Of a stretch of 64,000 nucleotides of DNA, positions 13,230 to 23,579 are shown piece by piece (position 1 is the first letter of the stretch; each line of letters begins with the position of its first letter). Source of the DNA: Lepeophtheirus salmonis (lineage: Eukaryota; Arthropoda; Copepoda; Siphonostomatoida; Caligidae); contig NC_052136.2 of the NCBI RefSeq assembly GCF_016086655.4, positions 54,986,492 to 55,050,491 of the forward strand, in the 5' to 3' direction. The notes below the pieces were generated by a model. It saw nothing but the letters and a program-made list of their open reading frames with translations, ran no database searches and was not told the DNA's origin. The translations under genes and the position numbers were made by a program.

Positions 13230-14232
13230 CTAAAGATAATGCTGTAAGAAACCTTCAGGATCTTCAAATAACTTTAAGCACACGGACTGATTCCTCAGAG
13301 CAAAAATTATTTTGCGGCTTAATCTCCTATATTTCTTTGTAGATTTGTTGTCACATTGACGAAAAATACTCTTCTCCAGATTAAGAAGAATGCCTCTTTC
13401 CTTAGGAAATATTGTTCTTCTTTTTGAATTACAACATTCCGAAACGGATTTAAGCATCAATTCATTTGATTTATTTCTTATTTTTTCTGTTTCATTGTCG
13501 TATTTTACTTCTATCTATAAAAAAAAGTTTGAAAAGGGAATATGATTAAGCAACTAAATATTGAAAGACAATACAATTTGAAGTACTATTTGATACCCTC
13601 ATAAATACGGGTATCTGCTATGGATTTCAGTTTTTTTAAGCCTTTTTGTACATTTAAATGATTTTTTTTTTTTAAACGGAATTAAGGATTTGGGCCTTCT
13701 ACGCTAAACTTCTTGACTATCAAAAACTCTTTATCGTACTCAGGACATTCATGAGAAAAAAGGAGAAATTTCTCCGAAATGTATGATGAGAAGAAGAAAA
13801 AGATGTTTGAAATGTCGAGTCCTGGATATGATGGAATTAGTAGTGAAGAGGTGAGAATGGGGCATTGGGGGATTGGGGCATTACTTGATCCCTTGTACTC
13901 GAGTCTTTTCTTTTTTCAAGGAGTCTTTTCCACTCATTGTACAGCTCCAGTCCCTCGGGAATATCCTTTCGTCGCCTCAAGGCCTCGAGTATTCCAGATT
14001 TTCTGATGATCTTTGAGGATGGATTCTTCTTTCGAAGAGTGTGAATCACTTCCCTATGATGATCTCCTTGACGTGACTCCAAACGGCGCCTAAGCTCTTC
14101 AAACTCTTTTAAATTCACAACTCCCGCTAAATCCTCAATTCTGGACTGTGTGAGACATGCAGCGGCTGTCTCCTTGAATTTGGATTGGAATGATGGAGTT
14201 GGACGAGGGGATCGTATCACAAATTTGTCCAT
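13230..14232 (-). CDS. TCEANC2: TCEANC2 homologue (TFIIS N-terminal and central-like domains), 2 exons
   Basis: Predicted nuclear protein related to elongation factor TFIIS; its exact biochemical role is little known. Exon 1 (14232-13885) encodes 116 aa and opens MDKFVIRSPRP, nearly identical to the start of human TCEANC2 (MDKFVIRTPR). It carries a helical LW/TFIIS-N-like domain (about 30-112) with GILEALRRRKDIP and LYNEWKRLLEKR. Exon 2 (13514-13230) follows a phase-0 GT-AG intron (donor GTAATG, acceptor ATAG). It begins IEVKYDNETEKIRNKS, aligning with human IEVRSDPKTESLRKNA, and has a TFIIS-central-like helical segment (LEKSIFRQCDNKSTKKYRRL). The joined protein is 210 aa against 208 in human, strong support for the model. 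The zinc ribbon of TFIIS is absent, as in the vertebrate protein. Confidence 0.9.
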
Positions 14233-14319
14233 AAAATTAAAAATAATCGTAGTGTTGATTCAAGAAGCCCCCTTCATCAAAGAGCTATTAAAATGAAAAG
14301 AATGTACTAAATGAACACA

Positions 14320-14332
14320 CCAATGACGTCAT
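14320..14332. promoter_or_regulatory. CCAAT-CRE composite motif (forward)
   Basis: CCAATGACGTCAT contains a perfect CRE (TGACGTCA, 14324-14331) overlapping a CCAAT box, 88 bp upstream of the TCEANC2 ATG. It is paired with an inverted near-copy at 14369-14381. Likely bound by CREB/ATF and NF-Y type factors; functional role is inferred from position only. Confidence 0.5.
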
Positions 14333-14368
14333 ATGAGCCCCAGAACCAAGAAAGAAAAGAAGAGAAGT

Positions 14369-14381
14369 ATGATGTCATTGG
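14369..14381. promoter_or_regulatory. CCAAT-CRE composite motif (inverted copy)
   Basis: The reverse complement, CCAATGACATCAT, matches the motif at 14320-14332 at 12 of 13 positions, in opposite orientation and 36 bp away. The CRE half is slightly degenerate. A promoter role for TCEANC2 or an unseen divergent transcript is inference. Confidence 0.45.
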
Positions 14382-15712
14382 GCAATCCTTCTTTCTTATT
14401 TACTAGCAATACTATATATTTACTTCTTGCTTCGTCGTTGTCTTGAACTCAGTTAGGGTAGTAATGAGTAGGTACGCGCTCCCTTTTGCTTCTCCTTTTT
14501 CCCCTCGTTTATCCTTCTACTCTTTTTTAGCAGAAAAATGAATAAATACTATTCTGAATATGCTACTCACAAGCTACAACTACTATTAAAAAAATAATTG
14601 TGTTATTAATTATTTCCTTTCTTTTTCAAGAAACTCCCTCTCTGATGTCCTTATGTACACATTGTTGTCAATCAGGCTATCCTCTGTTCACACTCGATGC
14701 TTGACCTTTATGCCTTTGAAAAGTAAAGGAAAGGAGAGTTAAAGGTGACTAAACATAATTTTTTATTCCCATTCGAACCTTTAATGATGATCTTTTGATG
14801 ATATTACTATTAGCATAACTTAAATTATATTATCATATGATGATGTCCTGCTGGTGTTTGTAAATCTTGCCATACCAATCCTACACGATATTTCGTAATA
14901 GCAGTGAAGAACCAACTAGGAAGAATTCACTTGGATTTCTACTCTTCAAATGAGAACAAAAAGTCAATGAATTCACCACATACTTATCAGTTTGTGGTGA
15001 ATTGTTACATTTCAAATTGCGTCATTTGCACAGAGTATTTCATGCAAATAATAAGTATTTTGCAAATAAATAAATATTTATCTATGTTAACATAATATAT
15101 TCAGATTTAAAGTATTATATTGTGAAATTAATTATTTAAACAATTAAGTACATTCACTCCTATACCCGAATAAACATTTATAATTTAATTCAGATAATGT
15201 ACAAAGTCTCTCAGAAGTTCCGTGAGTCGCCCTTATATTGATAATGACTTCCTTATATATGTGAATGGGATACAATATCCCGGAATCTACCTAACTCTTA
15301 ATCATGACATCTGAAGAAGATATTCATTATCAAATTTAGGTGTCTAATATTATTTCATCAAATTCTTGTGATCTTTATGTGAATTATAGTTAACAAATTG
15401 ACATTGAGCAGAGGTATGACATAGCCGATGAATTTTAATTCTAAAGCAAATCTTATGTTTAGAAATATATTAAATCAAGTCACTAATCATATTTGATATG
15501 CATTATACCTAAAGTTATGCATATATCGATCTGATGGTTCTGCTTCTTAAACTGAAAGAACGGGAACCGACAAACTCAACCCGATACCGAATAATATTGC
15601 TTATTGATCTCGGTTAAAGAAAACTACGGTATTTTTTTTTCTAAAAAAAGGTCATTTAGTTGGGTGGGTGTTCATTTATGGAAATAAGTAAATTAAATTT
15701 AAGCCGTACTTT
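14382..15712. other. Gene-free stretch right of TCEANC2
   Basis: No coding sequence recognised. Around 15550-15625 there is an iterated ACCGA/CCGATACCGA-like motif of the kind found at termini of some decayed hAT-like elements, but I cannot define element ends. Confidence 0.4.
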
Positions 15713-16065
15713 TCTAGTGACTACATATGTTGGTAGTATTTTGCAGGAAGAGAAAAAAAAACGGCCGCCAAACCCTCATACACGAAAAATACTTTTTCAA
15801 CCATGTATGCTTATTTATTAATCAATTTTCAGAGTAATAAGAAGAAACTCGTGAATGTTGTGATCATTAAAGCCTTTTTATGCTTAAAGCAATAGTTAAA
15901 AATATTTTTGTTCAATAAAGTACAGTTTTATGTTCATGTAAAAAGGTCAAAGGTCACAAAAATGTCAACTTCTTCCAAATTTTTATTTTAGTGTGTGTAT
16001 TAGGGTATCAATTTTTTAAGGTGATCTCTAAATTAGATTTTATTTTAGTGACAAATATATGTTTA
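15713..16065 (-). repeat. Repeat family D, partial copy 3
   Basis: Reverse-complement copy of the family D repeat at 33000-33742 and 55370-56008. The shared block includes the AAGTTGACCTTTGACC-like core, the GTACTTTATT block and the TTCACGAGTTTCTTCTTATTA segment also present at 55.8 kb. It is partial: no terminal repeat is recognised at either side. Confidence 0.65.
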
Positions 16066-16361
16066 TAAAGTTTCAATTAACGGCTGAACTAAGAATGGAA
16101 CCATAGAACATGAACTGAGACCTAGACATGTGAAAATAGCTGAAACTGGATACAACCTTGCTCATGTCTAAAGAGGGAATGTTTGTAAAGAAAAAACTTA
16201 GTATAGCGATTATAAAAAGAAAACCGGTTGATGCTATTTTAAAAGTTGAATGTTCTCCTTTTTAAGGCAGTAATTCATTTATTCCCCACCAATCATATAA
16301 CAGGCAGGTGATGGACGATGGTATCAAGGTTCTTAATTCTGTAAAGCATCAAAAGTTGATA

Positions 16362-16450
16362 ATCCTGTAGAGAAAAAAAACGCGTGCAAGGAGAGGGGGG
16401 AGAAAGACTTAAGTATCATTGTTTAAAATACTGATGTGATTATCAGCTGC
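16362..16450. repeat. ~85-bp direct repeat, left copy
   Basis: Matches 17448-17530: both contain GTAGAGAAAAA, ACGCGTGCAAGGAG and CATTGTTTAAAATACTGATG followed by TGATTATCA. The two copies flank duplicated unit copy 1 in direct orientation. Confidence 0.75.
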
Positions 16451-17440
16451 TATTAAGCAGTTGTGTTTGCCTTTTATGAGTTTTCGGAACACCATTTCTT
16501 GGAGCATATCAACCATAGCTAATCCTTAAGTGATAAAAAAGTAATATTTATGGGCTATGTAATATTGGAAAACCTAACGATCATACCCAAGTCTTTAAGT
16601 GAAGAAGCTAGTGTCAGACAAACTAGTTGTTTTTGCCATTTAATGAGTTGTGTATCATAATTCTTGATATTTTTAGCTAAAATAGAATCATATTTTATGG
16701 TTAGATTTAAAAAAAAAATGAATACTTACTCTTAAATGGTACAAAATTCAGAGTTCCATTTCGAAATTAGTAAATATTTTGTACTTTTTATTTTTGATCG
16801 TAATTTGGTGTAGATGTCTCAAAACATCCTGAAAACTATCTCAACTTCACAATTTACAATGGGGGTATTTTATAAATGACATCATTACCAACCTCCTCCA
16901 TTAACTTAATGATGGTTCCTCGGGAAGTGACGGGGTTACCCGTGTATTTCTCCATAATTTTTTTGAACAAAGGATGATTAGCAATGGATAAGGTTATATT
17001 ACATGCAATAAGCATCTTTGTGAGATCAAGGTTAAAGTCTGACTTGATGCATTCATCGTTAACTTGATTTTATGGATGAATATCCATACTCCTGTTATGA
17101 GATGTGGATAATGAGTAATTCTAGACAGTGGACTAAAGGCACATTTATATCAAAAATCCGAAAAGCCATATGTTTCTCGTCCAGTAAGTATTTCCGAATT
17201 CCTGGGCCTCCATTTCTAGAAATTGAAACAGAAAGAGACGTTATTTTAGGCATTTTATTCAGTTCTCTATCTACTATTATATTAATATTGAATAATAAGG
17301 GGGGAATTGATAACGTTCTTGATAGAGGAAGATGTTTATTATTTAATCAAAGATGCCATAAGTATTCATTCCCTTCTCCTCGCACGCTTTTGTATCCTTA
17401 CCAAAATTATCACCGTTAGTAATGCTATAATTATAGTTGA
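16450..17440 (-). repeat. ~1-kb repeat unit, copy 1, carrying a hAT-like transposase N-terminal fragment
   Basis: Long direct-repeat partner of 18360-19400, diverged but collinear through most of its length. On the minus strand, 17060-16854 is an open 68-codon segment with DLTKMLIACNITLSIANHP, FKKIMEKYTGNPV and GTIIKLMEEVGNDVIY. This pattern resembles the hAT/CGGBP1-like block (DLxxALlxaNIPLxKLxNPxFxxFLEKYTG). The upstream zinc-finger part (about 17060-17240) is frame-damaged in this copy but readable in copy 2. Confidence 0.65.
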
Positions 17441-17447
17441 TTATATT

Positions 17448-17530
17448 GTAGAGAAAAACGCGTGCAAGGAGGAGGGGCGAAAAAATACATATGGTGTCAT
17501 TGTTTAAAATACTGATGTGATTATCATCTG
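17448..17530. repeat. ~85-bp direct repeat, right copy
   Basis: Second copy of the segment at 16362-16450. No third copy is seen to the right of duplicated unit copy 2. Confidence 0.75.
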
Positions 17531-18335
17531 CCTGCTTTACTATGATTTTTGAGGGTATAACGAATGTATTTATTAGCAAAATGTTTAATGAAGATATACT
17601 ACGTATAATTGACTTCGACGTTTTTAATCCGTTTCAGTAGATTTGAAAACGTTACACTCCATGAAATTGTAATTCATTATGAACCTTATTCTCAGAATAA
17701 TAGCAAATGAAACGACAAAGTAGAGTATTTGAAATATATTTGAAGCTCAAAGTTTAAAAAAGAAGGCTTTAATTAAATATAATCTACATACTAAAAAATA
17801 AACCATTAAACATTTAAGTTAAATATACAAAATTAAACAATTAAAATCATATAACTATTAATAATAATAAATTATAAATACAGAATATTGAAATAATAGA
17901 TTGATCCAGATAATTTTTTCTTGTTTTAACATCGGAATTCAGTTAAATATGTCATAACTTTAGGTTGCAATACACAAGCGAGACGTGGAGTTTAATCAAA
18001 AAGATAATCACCCCTCTTCTTCATGTGGAAGTTGCTATATACAATTGTGCACAGGATAGATATATCTCTACCGATGAGATCTAACTAATTATTAATAATA
18101 AAGTAAATGTCAAAATCATAAAATTAGACAATAAATATACTAATAAAAAAATGTTATAAATAAATTCATCGTAAAGATTTAGAGCAAAAGCTAATTATGT
18201 AGTAATGTCCGGCGATATTACTCCCTATTAAGAGCATCAAAAAGATTTCCCCGTTATTTAGGTATGCTTATATAACAACATTCTATTATCATGATGGATA
18301 TACACAATTGTTAATTATAATGCAACACCCAATGT
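17531..18335. other. Spacer between the two hAT-like repeat units
   Basis: AT-rich with no gene recognised; separates the two repeat units. Confidence 0.4.
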
Positions 18336-18339
18336 AACT

Positions 18340-19400
18340 ATCCTCGTTGTTGTGACCATTTAAACAGTTGTTTTTGCCTTTTATGAGTTTTCTGAACACC
18401 ATTTCTTGGAGCCCATCAACCATAGCTAAGCCTTTAGTGATAAAAAAGTAATATTTATTGACTATGTAATATTGGAAAACCTAATTATCATAACCAAGTC
18501 TTAAAGCGAAGTAAGTAGTCTCAGACAAACTAGTTGCGAACCATCCAAAGCTACTACCCCCGTTGTTGTGACCATTTAAGCAGTTGTTTTTGCCCTTTAC
18601 TGAGTTGTGTATCATAATTCTTGATATGTTTAGCTAAAATAAAATCATATTTTATGGTTAGATTTAAAAAAAATTGAATACTTACTGTGAGATAGTACAA
18701 AATTCAGAGTTCCATTTCGATATTCGTAAATACTTTTTACTGATAACTTGATCATCATTTGGTGTGGATGACTCAAAACATTTTTATATGTATTTCTATA
18801 TATGACATCAGTACCAACATCCTCCATTAATTTAATGATGGTTCCTCGTGAACCAATATGTTTACCCTTGTATTTCTCCATAAATTTTTTGAACGTAGAT
18901 GATTAGCAATGGATAAGGTTACATTACATGCAATAAGCATCGTTGTGAGATCAAAGTTAAAGTCTGACTTGATGTATTCATCGTCAAATTGATTTTATAG
19001 ATGAATATCCATACTCTTGTTATGAGATGAGGATAATGAGTGGCGTGTAATTCTAGACAGGGGACTAAAGGCGCATTTATATCGACAAATCCGACAAACC
19101 ATCTGTTTCTCATCCGGTAAGTATTTTCCAAATTCCTGGGCCTCCATTTCCAGAAATCCAGACAGAAGGCGACGTCATTTTGGGGATTTTATTTTAGTTC
19201 TCTTTCGACTATCACCATCTCATATTATATTAATATTGAATAATAAAGGCGGGAATGATAACGTTCATGATTGATAGAAGAAGATGTATATTATTTAATC
19301 AATGATGCCATAAGTAATTCTTCTTTTCTCCTCGCACGCTTTTCTATTCTTACCAAAATTATCACCCTTAGCTATAATAGTCGCTCCCGTCTTCGCCTCA
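18340..19400 (-). repeat. ~1-kb repeat unit, copy 2, with zinc-finger and hAT-like transposase fragment
   Basis: Collinear with copy 1 at 16450-17440. On the minus strand, about 19160-18990 reads EKQMVCRICRYKCAFSPL and then TRHSLSSSHNKS, a C-x2-C...H...H finger of BED-like type. It continues into DFNFDLTTMLIACNVTLSIA and MEKYKGKHIGSRGTIIKLM (about 18980-18800), with frame breaks. Unlike copy 1, this unit has a local duplication: GTGACCATTTAA-CAGTTGTTTTTGCC appears at about 18350 and again at about 18570. Confidence 0.65.
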
Positions 19401-19799
19401 AAATCATTTTTTCTGGCATACCAAATGATAAATTTCCCTATTTTTTTAAAAGCATGTCTTTATCATAGAGGAAAAATATTTAGGCTTGACAAGGTATACA
19501 AAAGACTGTTTCATTGTCTTCAGCAGTAAATTTGGTATTCATAAGAAATAGTATTTTTGCCGAAACAGCCATCAATTTCATAGGGTGATTTTGTCCTCAT
19601 ATTCTCATTTTCAGTATATACTTGTTGTAGCCTTGATAATTTAACTGATAGGCTGATTTTTTTGCGGCCAGATTTTATCATAATATCTATTAGTAGACCA
19701 AACACAACAGCTACATTAAACTTCTCAATATCATAATATTTCTTCTCTGTCTCCTAAAAATGCCAAGCTGCCAATAAAAAATAATAATATTTATCTTGA

Positions 19800-20140
19800 A
19801 TAGTGCCAATTACTTTTACTTTAAACTATTTGCCTGAGGTAATTTTGCCTCAAACATTTTTTCTAAATAATATTTCACCTTCAAATATAAATAAATGAGG
19901 TTTATACGTCGTTATTGTTTATTTTTGGTTGATTCTGATGTTCCCATTGAATTTTTTAATCAAAATATGCAATGTGCATTACTATAAAACGCGTTACAAG
20001 GTTGTTTTCTGTTGGACGAATGATGGAATTAGGTTTTTTCTTAGTATTAGGCTTGTTCGTCAATCCATTGGTCTTTTCTAACATGAATGATAATTGATGA
20101 CAAAGTTGTGATTAGCAATTTTTCCATTCGAATTGTTGTC
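19800..20140 (+). repeat. Repeat family C, copy 1
   Basis: Begins with an iterated motif of about 17 nt (variants of ATTTTGCCTCAAAnnn) and continues into a body shared with 36340-37090 (+) and 38700-38965 (-): TATAAATAAATGAG, ATTTTTTAATCAAAATATG, then TATAAAACGCGTTA and GTTGTTTTCTGTTGG. Non-coding and MITE-like; ends not precisely defined. Confidence 0.6.
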
Positions 20141-20214
20141 CTATCTTTCTTATTATACTGATTTTATTAACTATTTTGTCTCCGGTTCGATCTCATTATG
20201 TACCGGGGGTTAAT

Positions 20215-20790
20215 TGTAATCTGAGCACTTACTAATTCAATCATTAATGAAGGTTGAGCGATTGAAATCAATTCAAATTTCGATGTATTAAAGCATACAC
20301 AATTAGTTACAAAAAAACAAAACAAATCTGAGCTCTCTAGTTTACATAGAAGTCGAGAAAATGACACTTGAACGTGATTGACAAATTTCCATTCGCACAC
20401 TCCAAGCAGTAGGGCGTCTTCAGGACCTCCGTCTACGCCGTCAGCAAGTCCAAAACGTTGGAGAGGAATAAGGGCCAAAAAGACCAAACTGAGAGGAAGG
20501 TCAGCAGTGTCCGTCTTCCAAACACCGAAGCCTTCAATGACACTGCCAACCAGGAATGGACGCCATAATAGAGGACTACATCCGCAGTAGGTGCCAGGCC
20601 TTCCACCTGCCCTTGGAAGACTTAATTGCTGCTAAGGGCGGCTCCATTAATGTTCAATGCTCAGACAGCTCAGACACATATCTATTTTTAGTATTAATTA
20701 TGTTGAAATTCTATTGTTAATTAATAAATTATATCTTGTCAAATTTTAATTCTAAGATTTTAATGGACCACTGAGTAATTAAATTTTGAT
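20215..20790 (+). mobile_element. Internally deleted Tc1/mariner-superfamily element
   Basis: The left half corresponds to the transposase N-terminus (shared start TCGAGAAAATGACA with the element at 31.4 kb, then a GVFRTSVYAVSKSKTLER-like helix-turn-helix segment). It jumps directly to a C-terminal block reading IEDYIRSRCQAFHLPLEDL and AAKGGSIN. The catalytic core is missing, so it is non-autonomous or dead. Its flanks resemble those of the element at 30780-31580 in reverse orientation: a shared TCTGARCACTT-like left part and a TAATAAATTATATCTTGT right part. Confidence 0.7.
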
Positions 20791-21856
20791 AGTATGTACA
20801 TATATATAGAAATTTTGGGCATAGTTCTATCATAATTTATTTATAAGGCGAACTATCCTTGACGCAAAATGGTTTATGGCAAAATAGTCTTAGACAAAAT
20901 TACGTAATGCCGTCTTAATAAAAAAGATCAATTGAATTCTTGAGCGAGAGTGCGTTTATTGTTTTGAATTACGAGAGAGAGAGCAGGAGCGTGCTCGCCA
21001 TTTTAAAAGAGCAATAAAATCTGTCGAATTTTTGATCATTTATATTAATTGGTATTACTTTTTCCGTTTCTACCTCTAAAGAGATAACATAAAAAAAAGT
21101 GTGAGTTAAACAATAATTCTAAAGATTGCAAGGAAAGATGGTTGAAGTTATCTCCTAAGATAAGCTGGAATCTTTTTTTCTATGGTGTATCTGTGACACT
21201 CTGCTGTCTTTGGTTGACGAGTTTATCTCTTATCAAGCTGGCCACTCTAAGAAAACTCAGACATCAGTTCCCTCAGAGACACTCCCATCTCCGATGAATC
21301 TTTCTTTTTTGTAAAGGAATGTTCCCAACTGAAATACGATTTTCTTACATTTTTATGAAGTTAATAAGGGTTACCCAAACTATTTCAGGCTGGCTCCCCA
21401 CCCCCATAAGCACATATAAGTTGTTCTTCCAAAATGAAAATAATGGGATGGGTGTATTTGGTGTACGGATAGTAATACGAGTGCCTCCATATCAGGTTTA
21501 AACTTACTAAAAAGAAGACATAGATCCCCACGTTCGTTAATTCAAAGCTTGTTCATTTGATTTAAAAAAAAAAACATTCAATTACACTGAATGACCGTTC
21601 TAACGAAACGAGCAATATATTGTTGAAGTAGGAGGAGAGGAATATATATAGACTCAATGGATCATAATTGCTATAATAGGTTAGATAATCATTAGAGTTT
21701 GTATTGTATATTTCTATTTATGTATTTTAAGTTCATTTTCTGTTAGAGGAGTTATTCGATTTGATGACACATCATTTCTTCTATATGATACCAATATAAT
21801 CCTATACTGTAATGGTTTATGGTAGATACAAGAAAAAGTTGTAGTACTTTACTTAA
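20790..21856. other. Gene-free stretch with degenerate repeat motifs
   Basis: About 20835-20910 has GGCGAACTATCC, GACGCAAAATGG and GGCAAAATAGTC, which resemble the iterated termini of repeat family C. About 20935-21010 is rich in GAGCG and GCTCG motifs comparable, inverted, with 24060-24180. No coding sequence recognised. Confidence 0.4.
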
Positions 21857-22021
21857 TTAGATTTTATCTCCTCCGGCCTCCTTCCTCAGTCTACGGATAA
21901 CCTCCTCCACATAATGAGGCCTTCCATGTACTTTCATGGTACCCCAAGGTGCTAATTGTCCGAATACCTCGAAAAGCCGAGGTATCTCTCCTCCTAATCC
22001 AAAAATATATTCTTCCCTTTG
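21857..22021 (-). CDS. Unrecognised terminal-exon-like ORF (54 codons)
   Basis: Directly after a possible splice acceptor (TTTTAATAATTAG, ending at 22022) an open frame of 54 codons runs to TAA. It has protein-like composition: GLGGEIPRLFEVFGQLAPWG, then VHGRPHYVEEVIRRLRKEAG. The density of charged and structured residues is unlike translated AT-rich noise. I do not recognise the family. It may be a last exon of a host gene whose upstream exons are lost or unseen, or the tail of the damaged coding sequence at 22060-22900. There is no initiator ATG at the start of the frame. Confidence 0.35.
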   Translation of the reverse strand, partial: QREEYIFGLGGEIPRLFEVFGQLAPWGTMKVHGRPHYVEEVIRRLRKEAGGDKI

Positions 22022-22059
22022 CTAATTATTAAAAGGTTCTAATAATTGAATTTCAAATA

Positions 22060-22900
22060 TCCATTGTCGTTGTCTCCAATTTTAAGATAGAAGACTTGCG
22101 GACAAACTTATACAATGTACCCATTGTGATTGATAAAAAATATTTCTTCCTCTACCTCTCTTGTTTCCTCAATGCTGATTTCGAAGAATGGACAACCCAG
22201 TCTTTTATTATTAGCTATAAAAGATCCTGATATCGTTCAGGCATGTATCTTACTACTCTTCCAGAAGAGCACAATACACTTGAAGGTCATAATCTGATAG
22301 GTTATTTTCTTTATCAAATTCAAAGCGGTTTGAAACTAGTTTAAGTTAATGGCAGTCTAAATTTTGTTTGAATAACTTATACTTAGATAAGGAGATGGAG
22401 ATAACAGATCTAACTTAGAAATTATTGGTATAATATCCATGCAACTGTCAATTAATTTCATTGAATGTCATCCTTGATGTTTTTTAGATCATCGTAATGC
22501 CCAGTTTTAAAGTCGAACGTAGAATGAAAAAGTTTCAGGAAGTTTCCCTTTGATAGCCATCTAAATTTTGTGTTGAGTAATAAACTTTATAACTCTTCAT
22601 CATTATCAATGCCAAGCTGTCGAAATAGTCTGGAATTGAGGAAATGTGCCTGGATCTTATTTACTGCTGTGATAACAGTATTAATTGATTTGTGAAGTCG
22701 ACCACTAGGATTTTTATGCTATCAGATCCTGCCTTTGGATTACAAAAAGCACTGCAAGTACACCAGCTACGGTTTTTCAAGAAACTGATGAAGCAACGCA
22801 GGGATATTAGTAAGTGGGATGTTTTTCTATTGGAAAAAATTATCAATGATATCAAATACCGACTCTCCTTTAGTATTTATTATAAAATTGCTTCAAATAT
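22060..22900 (-). pseudogene. hAT/ZBED-like transposase remnant
   Basis: Minus-strand reading, with frameshifts and stops, gives HKSINTVITAVNKIQAHFLN, SRLFRQLGIDND, then SLLLNTKFRWLSKGNFLKLF (about 22675-22530). This is the well-known ZBED5/SCAND3-type hAT block (IVNxIKxxxLNSRLFxxLCxD...LLxHTEVRWLSRGxVLxR). Downstream, at about 22345-22080, segments such as DYDLQVYCALLEE and RLGCPFFEISIEETREVEEE are open but not assigned. Too damaged to encode an active enzyme. Confidence 0.6.
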
Positions 22901-23530
22901 CATTTCTTGAATCAACTTTTCAATAGTGTTTCGTGCCTAGAACTTTTCTCGAAGCGGCAGACAAATAGGTTTCATGACTCACAATGACTTTTGGTTTAAA
23001 AAAATAAAAGATTATTTTTGCAAAAAATATCTTAATACAGGTCTATAATTATTGGACGTCCTTTAAGTATTTGCTTGAAGTTTTAGGGCACATAATTTGG
23101 GTTTTAGTTTATTGATCTTACTTTTCTATAATTGGACATTTTAAGCTTAAGTAGTATGTTTACATTTGAGAGAAAGAGTATAGGATAAAATATATAGGCA
23201 ACAATAATAAAGTACATTAATACAATTTCGATATAACGTACTTCTATCCTATCAGCTGGATAATAGTGAATTTTTTTAAATTTTGTAGATCAATTTGTTT
23301 GTTTGAAATAATAATATGTATTCACTGCTCTTTTAGAATTTCCTCCCACTGATATCAAAGCACCATCCCCTTGGGGGCCGGTATCACCCACATTGTAGTA
23401 AATTGACATAAGATCTCAAAATCTCACGCAAACATAAGTTTAAAAACTTGAGAACCCTTTGTTCAATTTCAAACTTATTATCAGGATTAACTGGATGATA
23501 GTGCACAAACCTCCTAATTGTATTTCACCA

Positions 23531-23575
23531 TAGGTAGTGGGTTCCAAACTTTTTGTGCCTAAGGCACACAACAAG
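23531..23575 (+). repeat. hAT-type terminal sequence
   Basis: AGTGGGTTCCAAACTTTTTG followed by TGCCTAAGGCACAC resembles the typical terminus of ZBED-class hAT elements (CAGTGGTTCCCAAACTTTTT). A matching opposite end is not clear, though CCCTTGGGGGCCGGTATCAC at about 23369-23388 is of the type seen near the other end of such elements. Confidence 0.5.
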
Positions 23576-23579
23576 ACAA

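Noticed and set aside
13779..14006. 75-codon plus ORF
   Set aside because: Antisense shadow of TCEANC2 exon 1.
20184..20190. GGTTCGA B-box-like heptamer (also at 38684-38690)
   Set aside because: No A box, stems or acceptor arm could be folded around it, so no tRNA or clear SINE call.
22080..22180. Ras-like GTPase fragment (RLGCPFFEIS...)
   Set aside because: The short similarity to a SAKE-like region is not supported by any G-box motif, and the adjoining sequence reads as a hAT transposase remnant.
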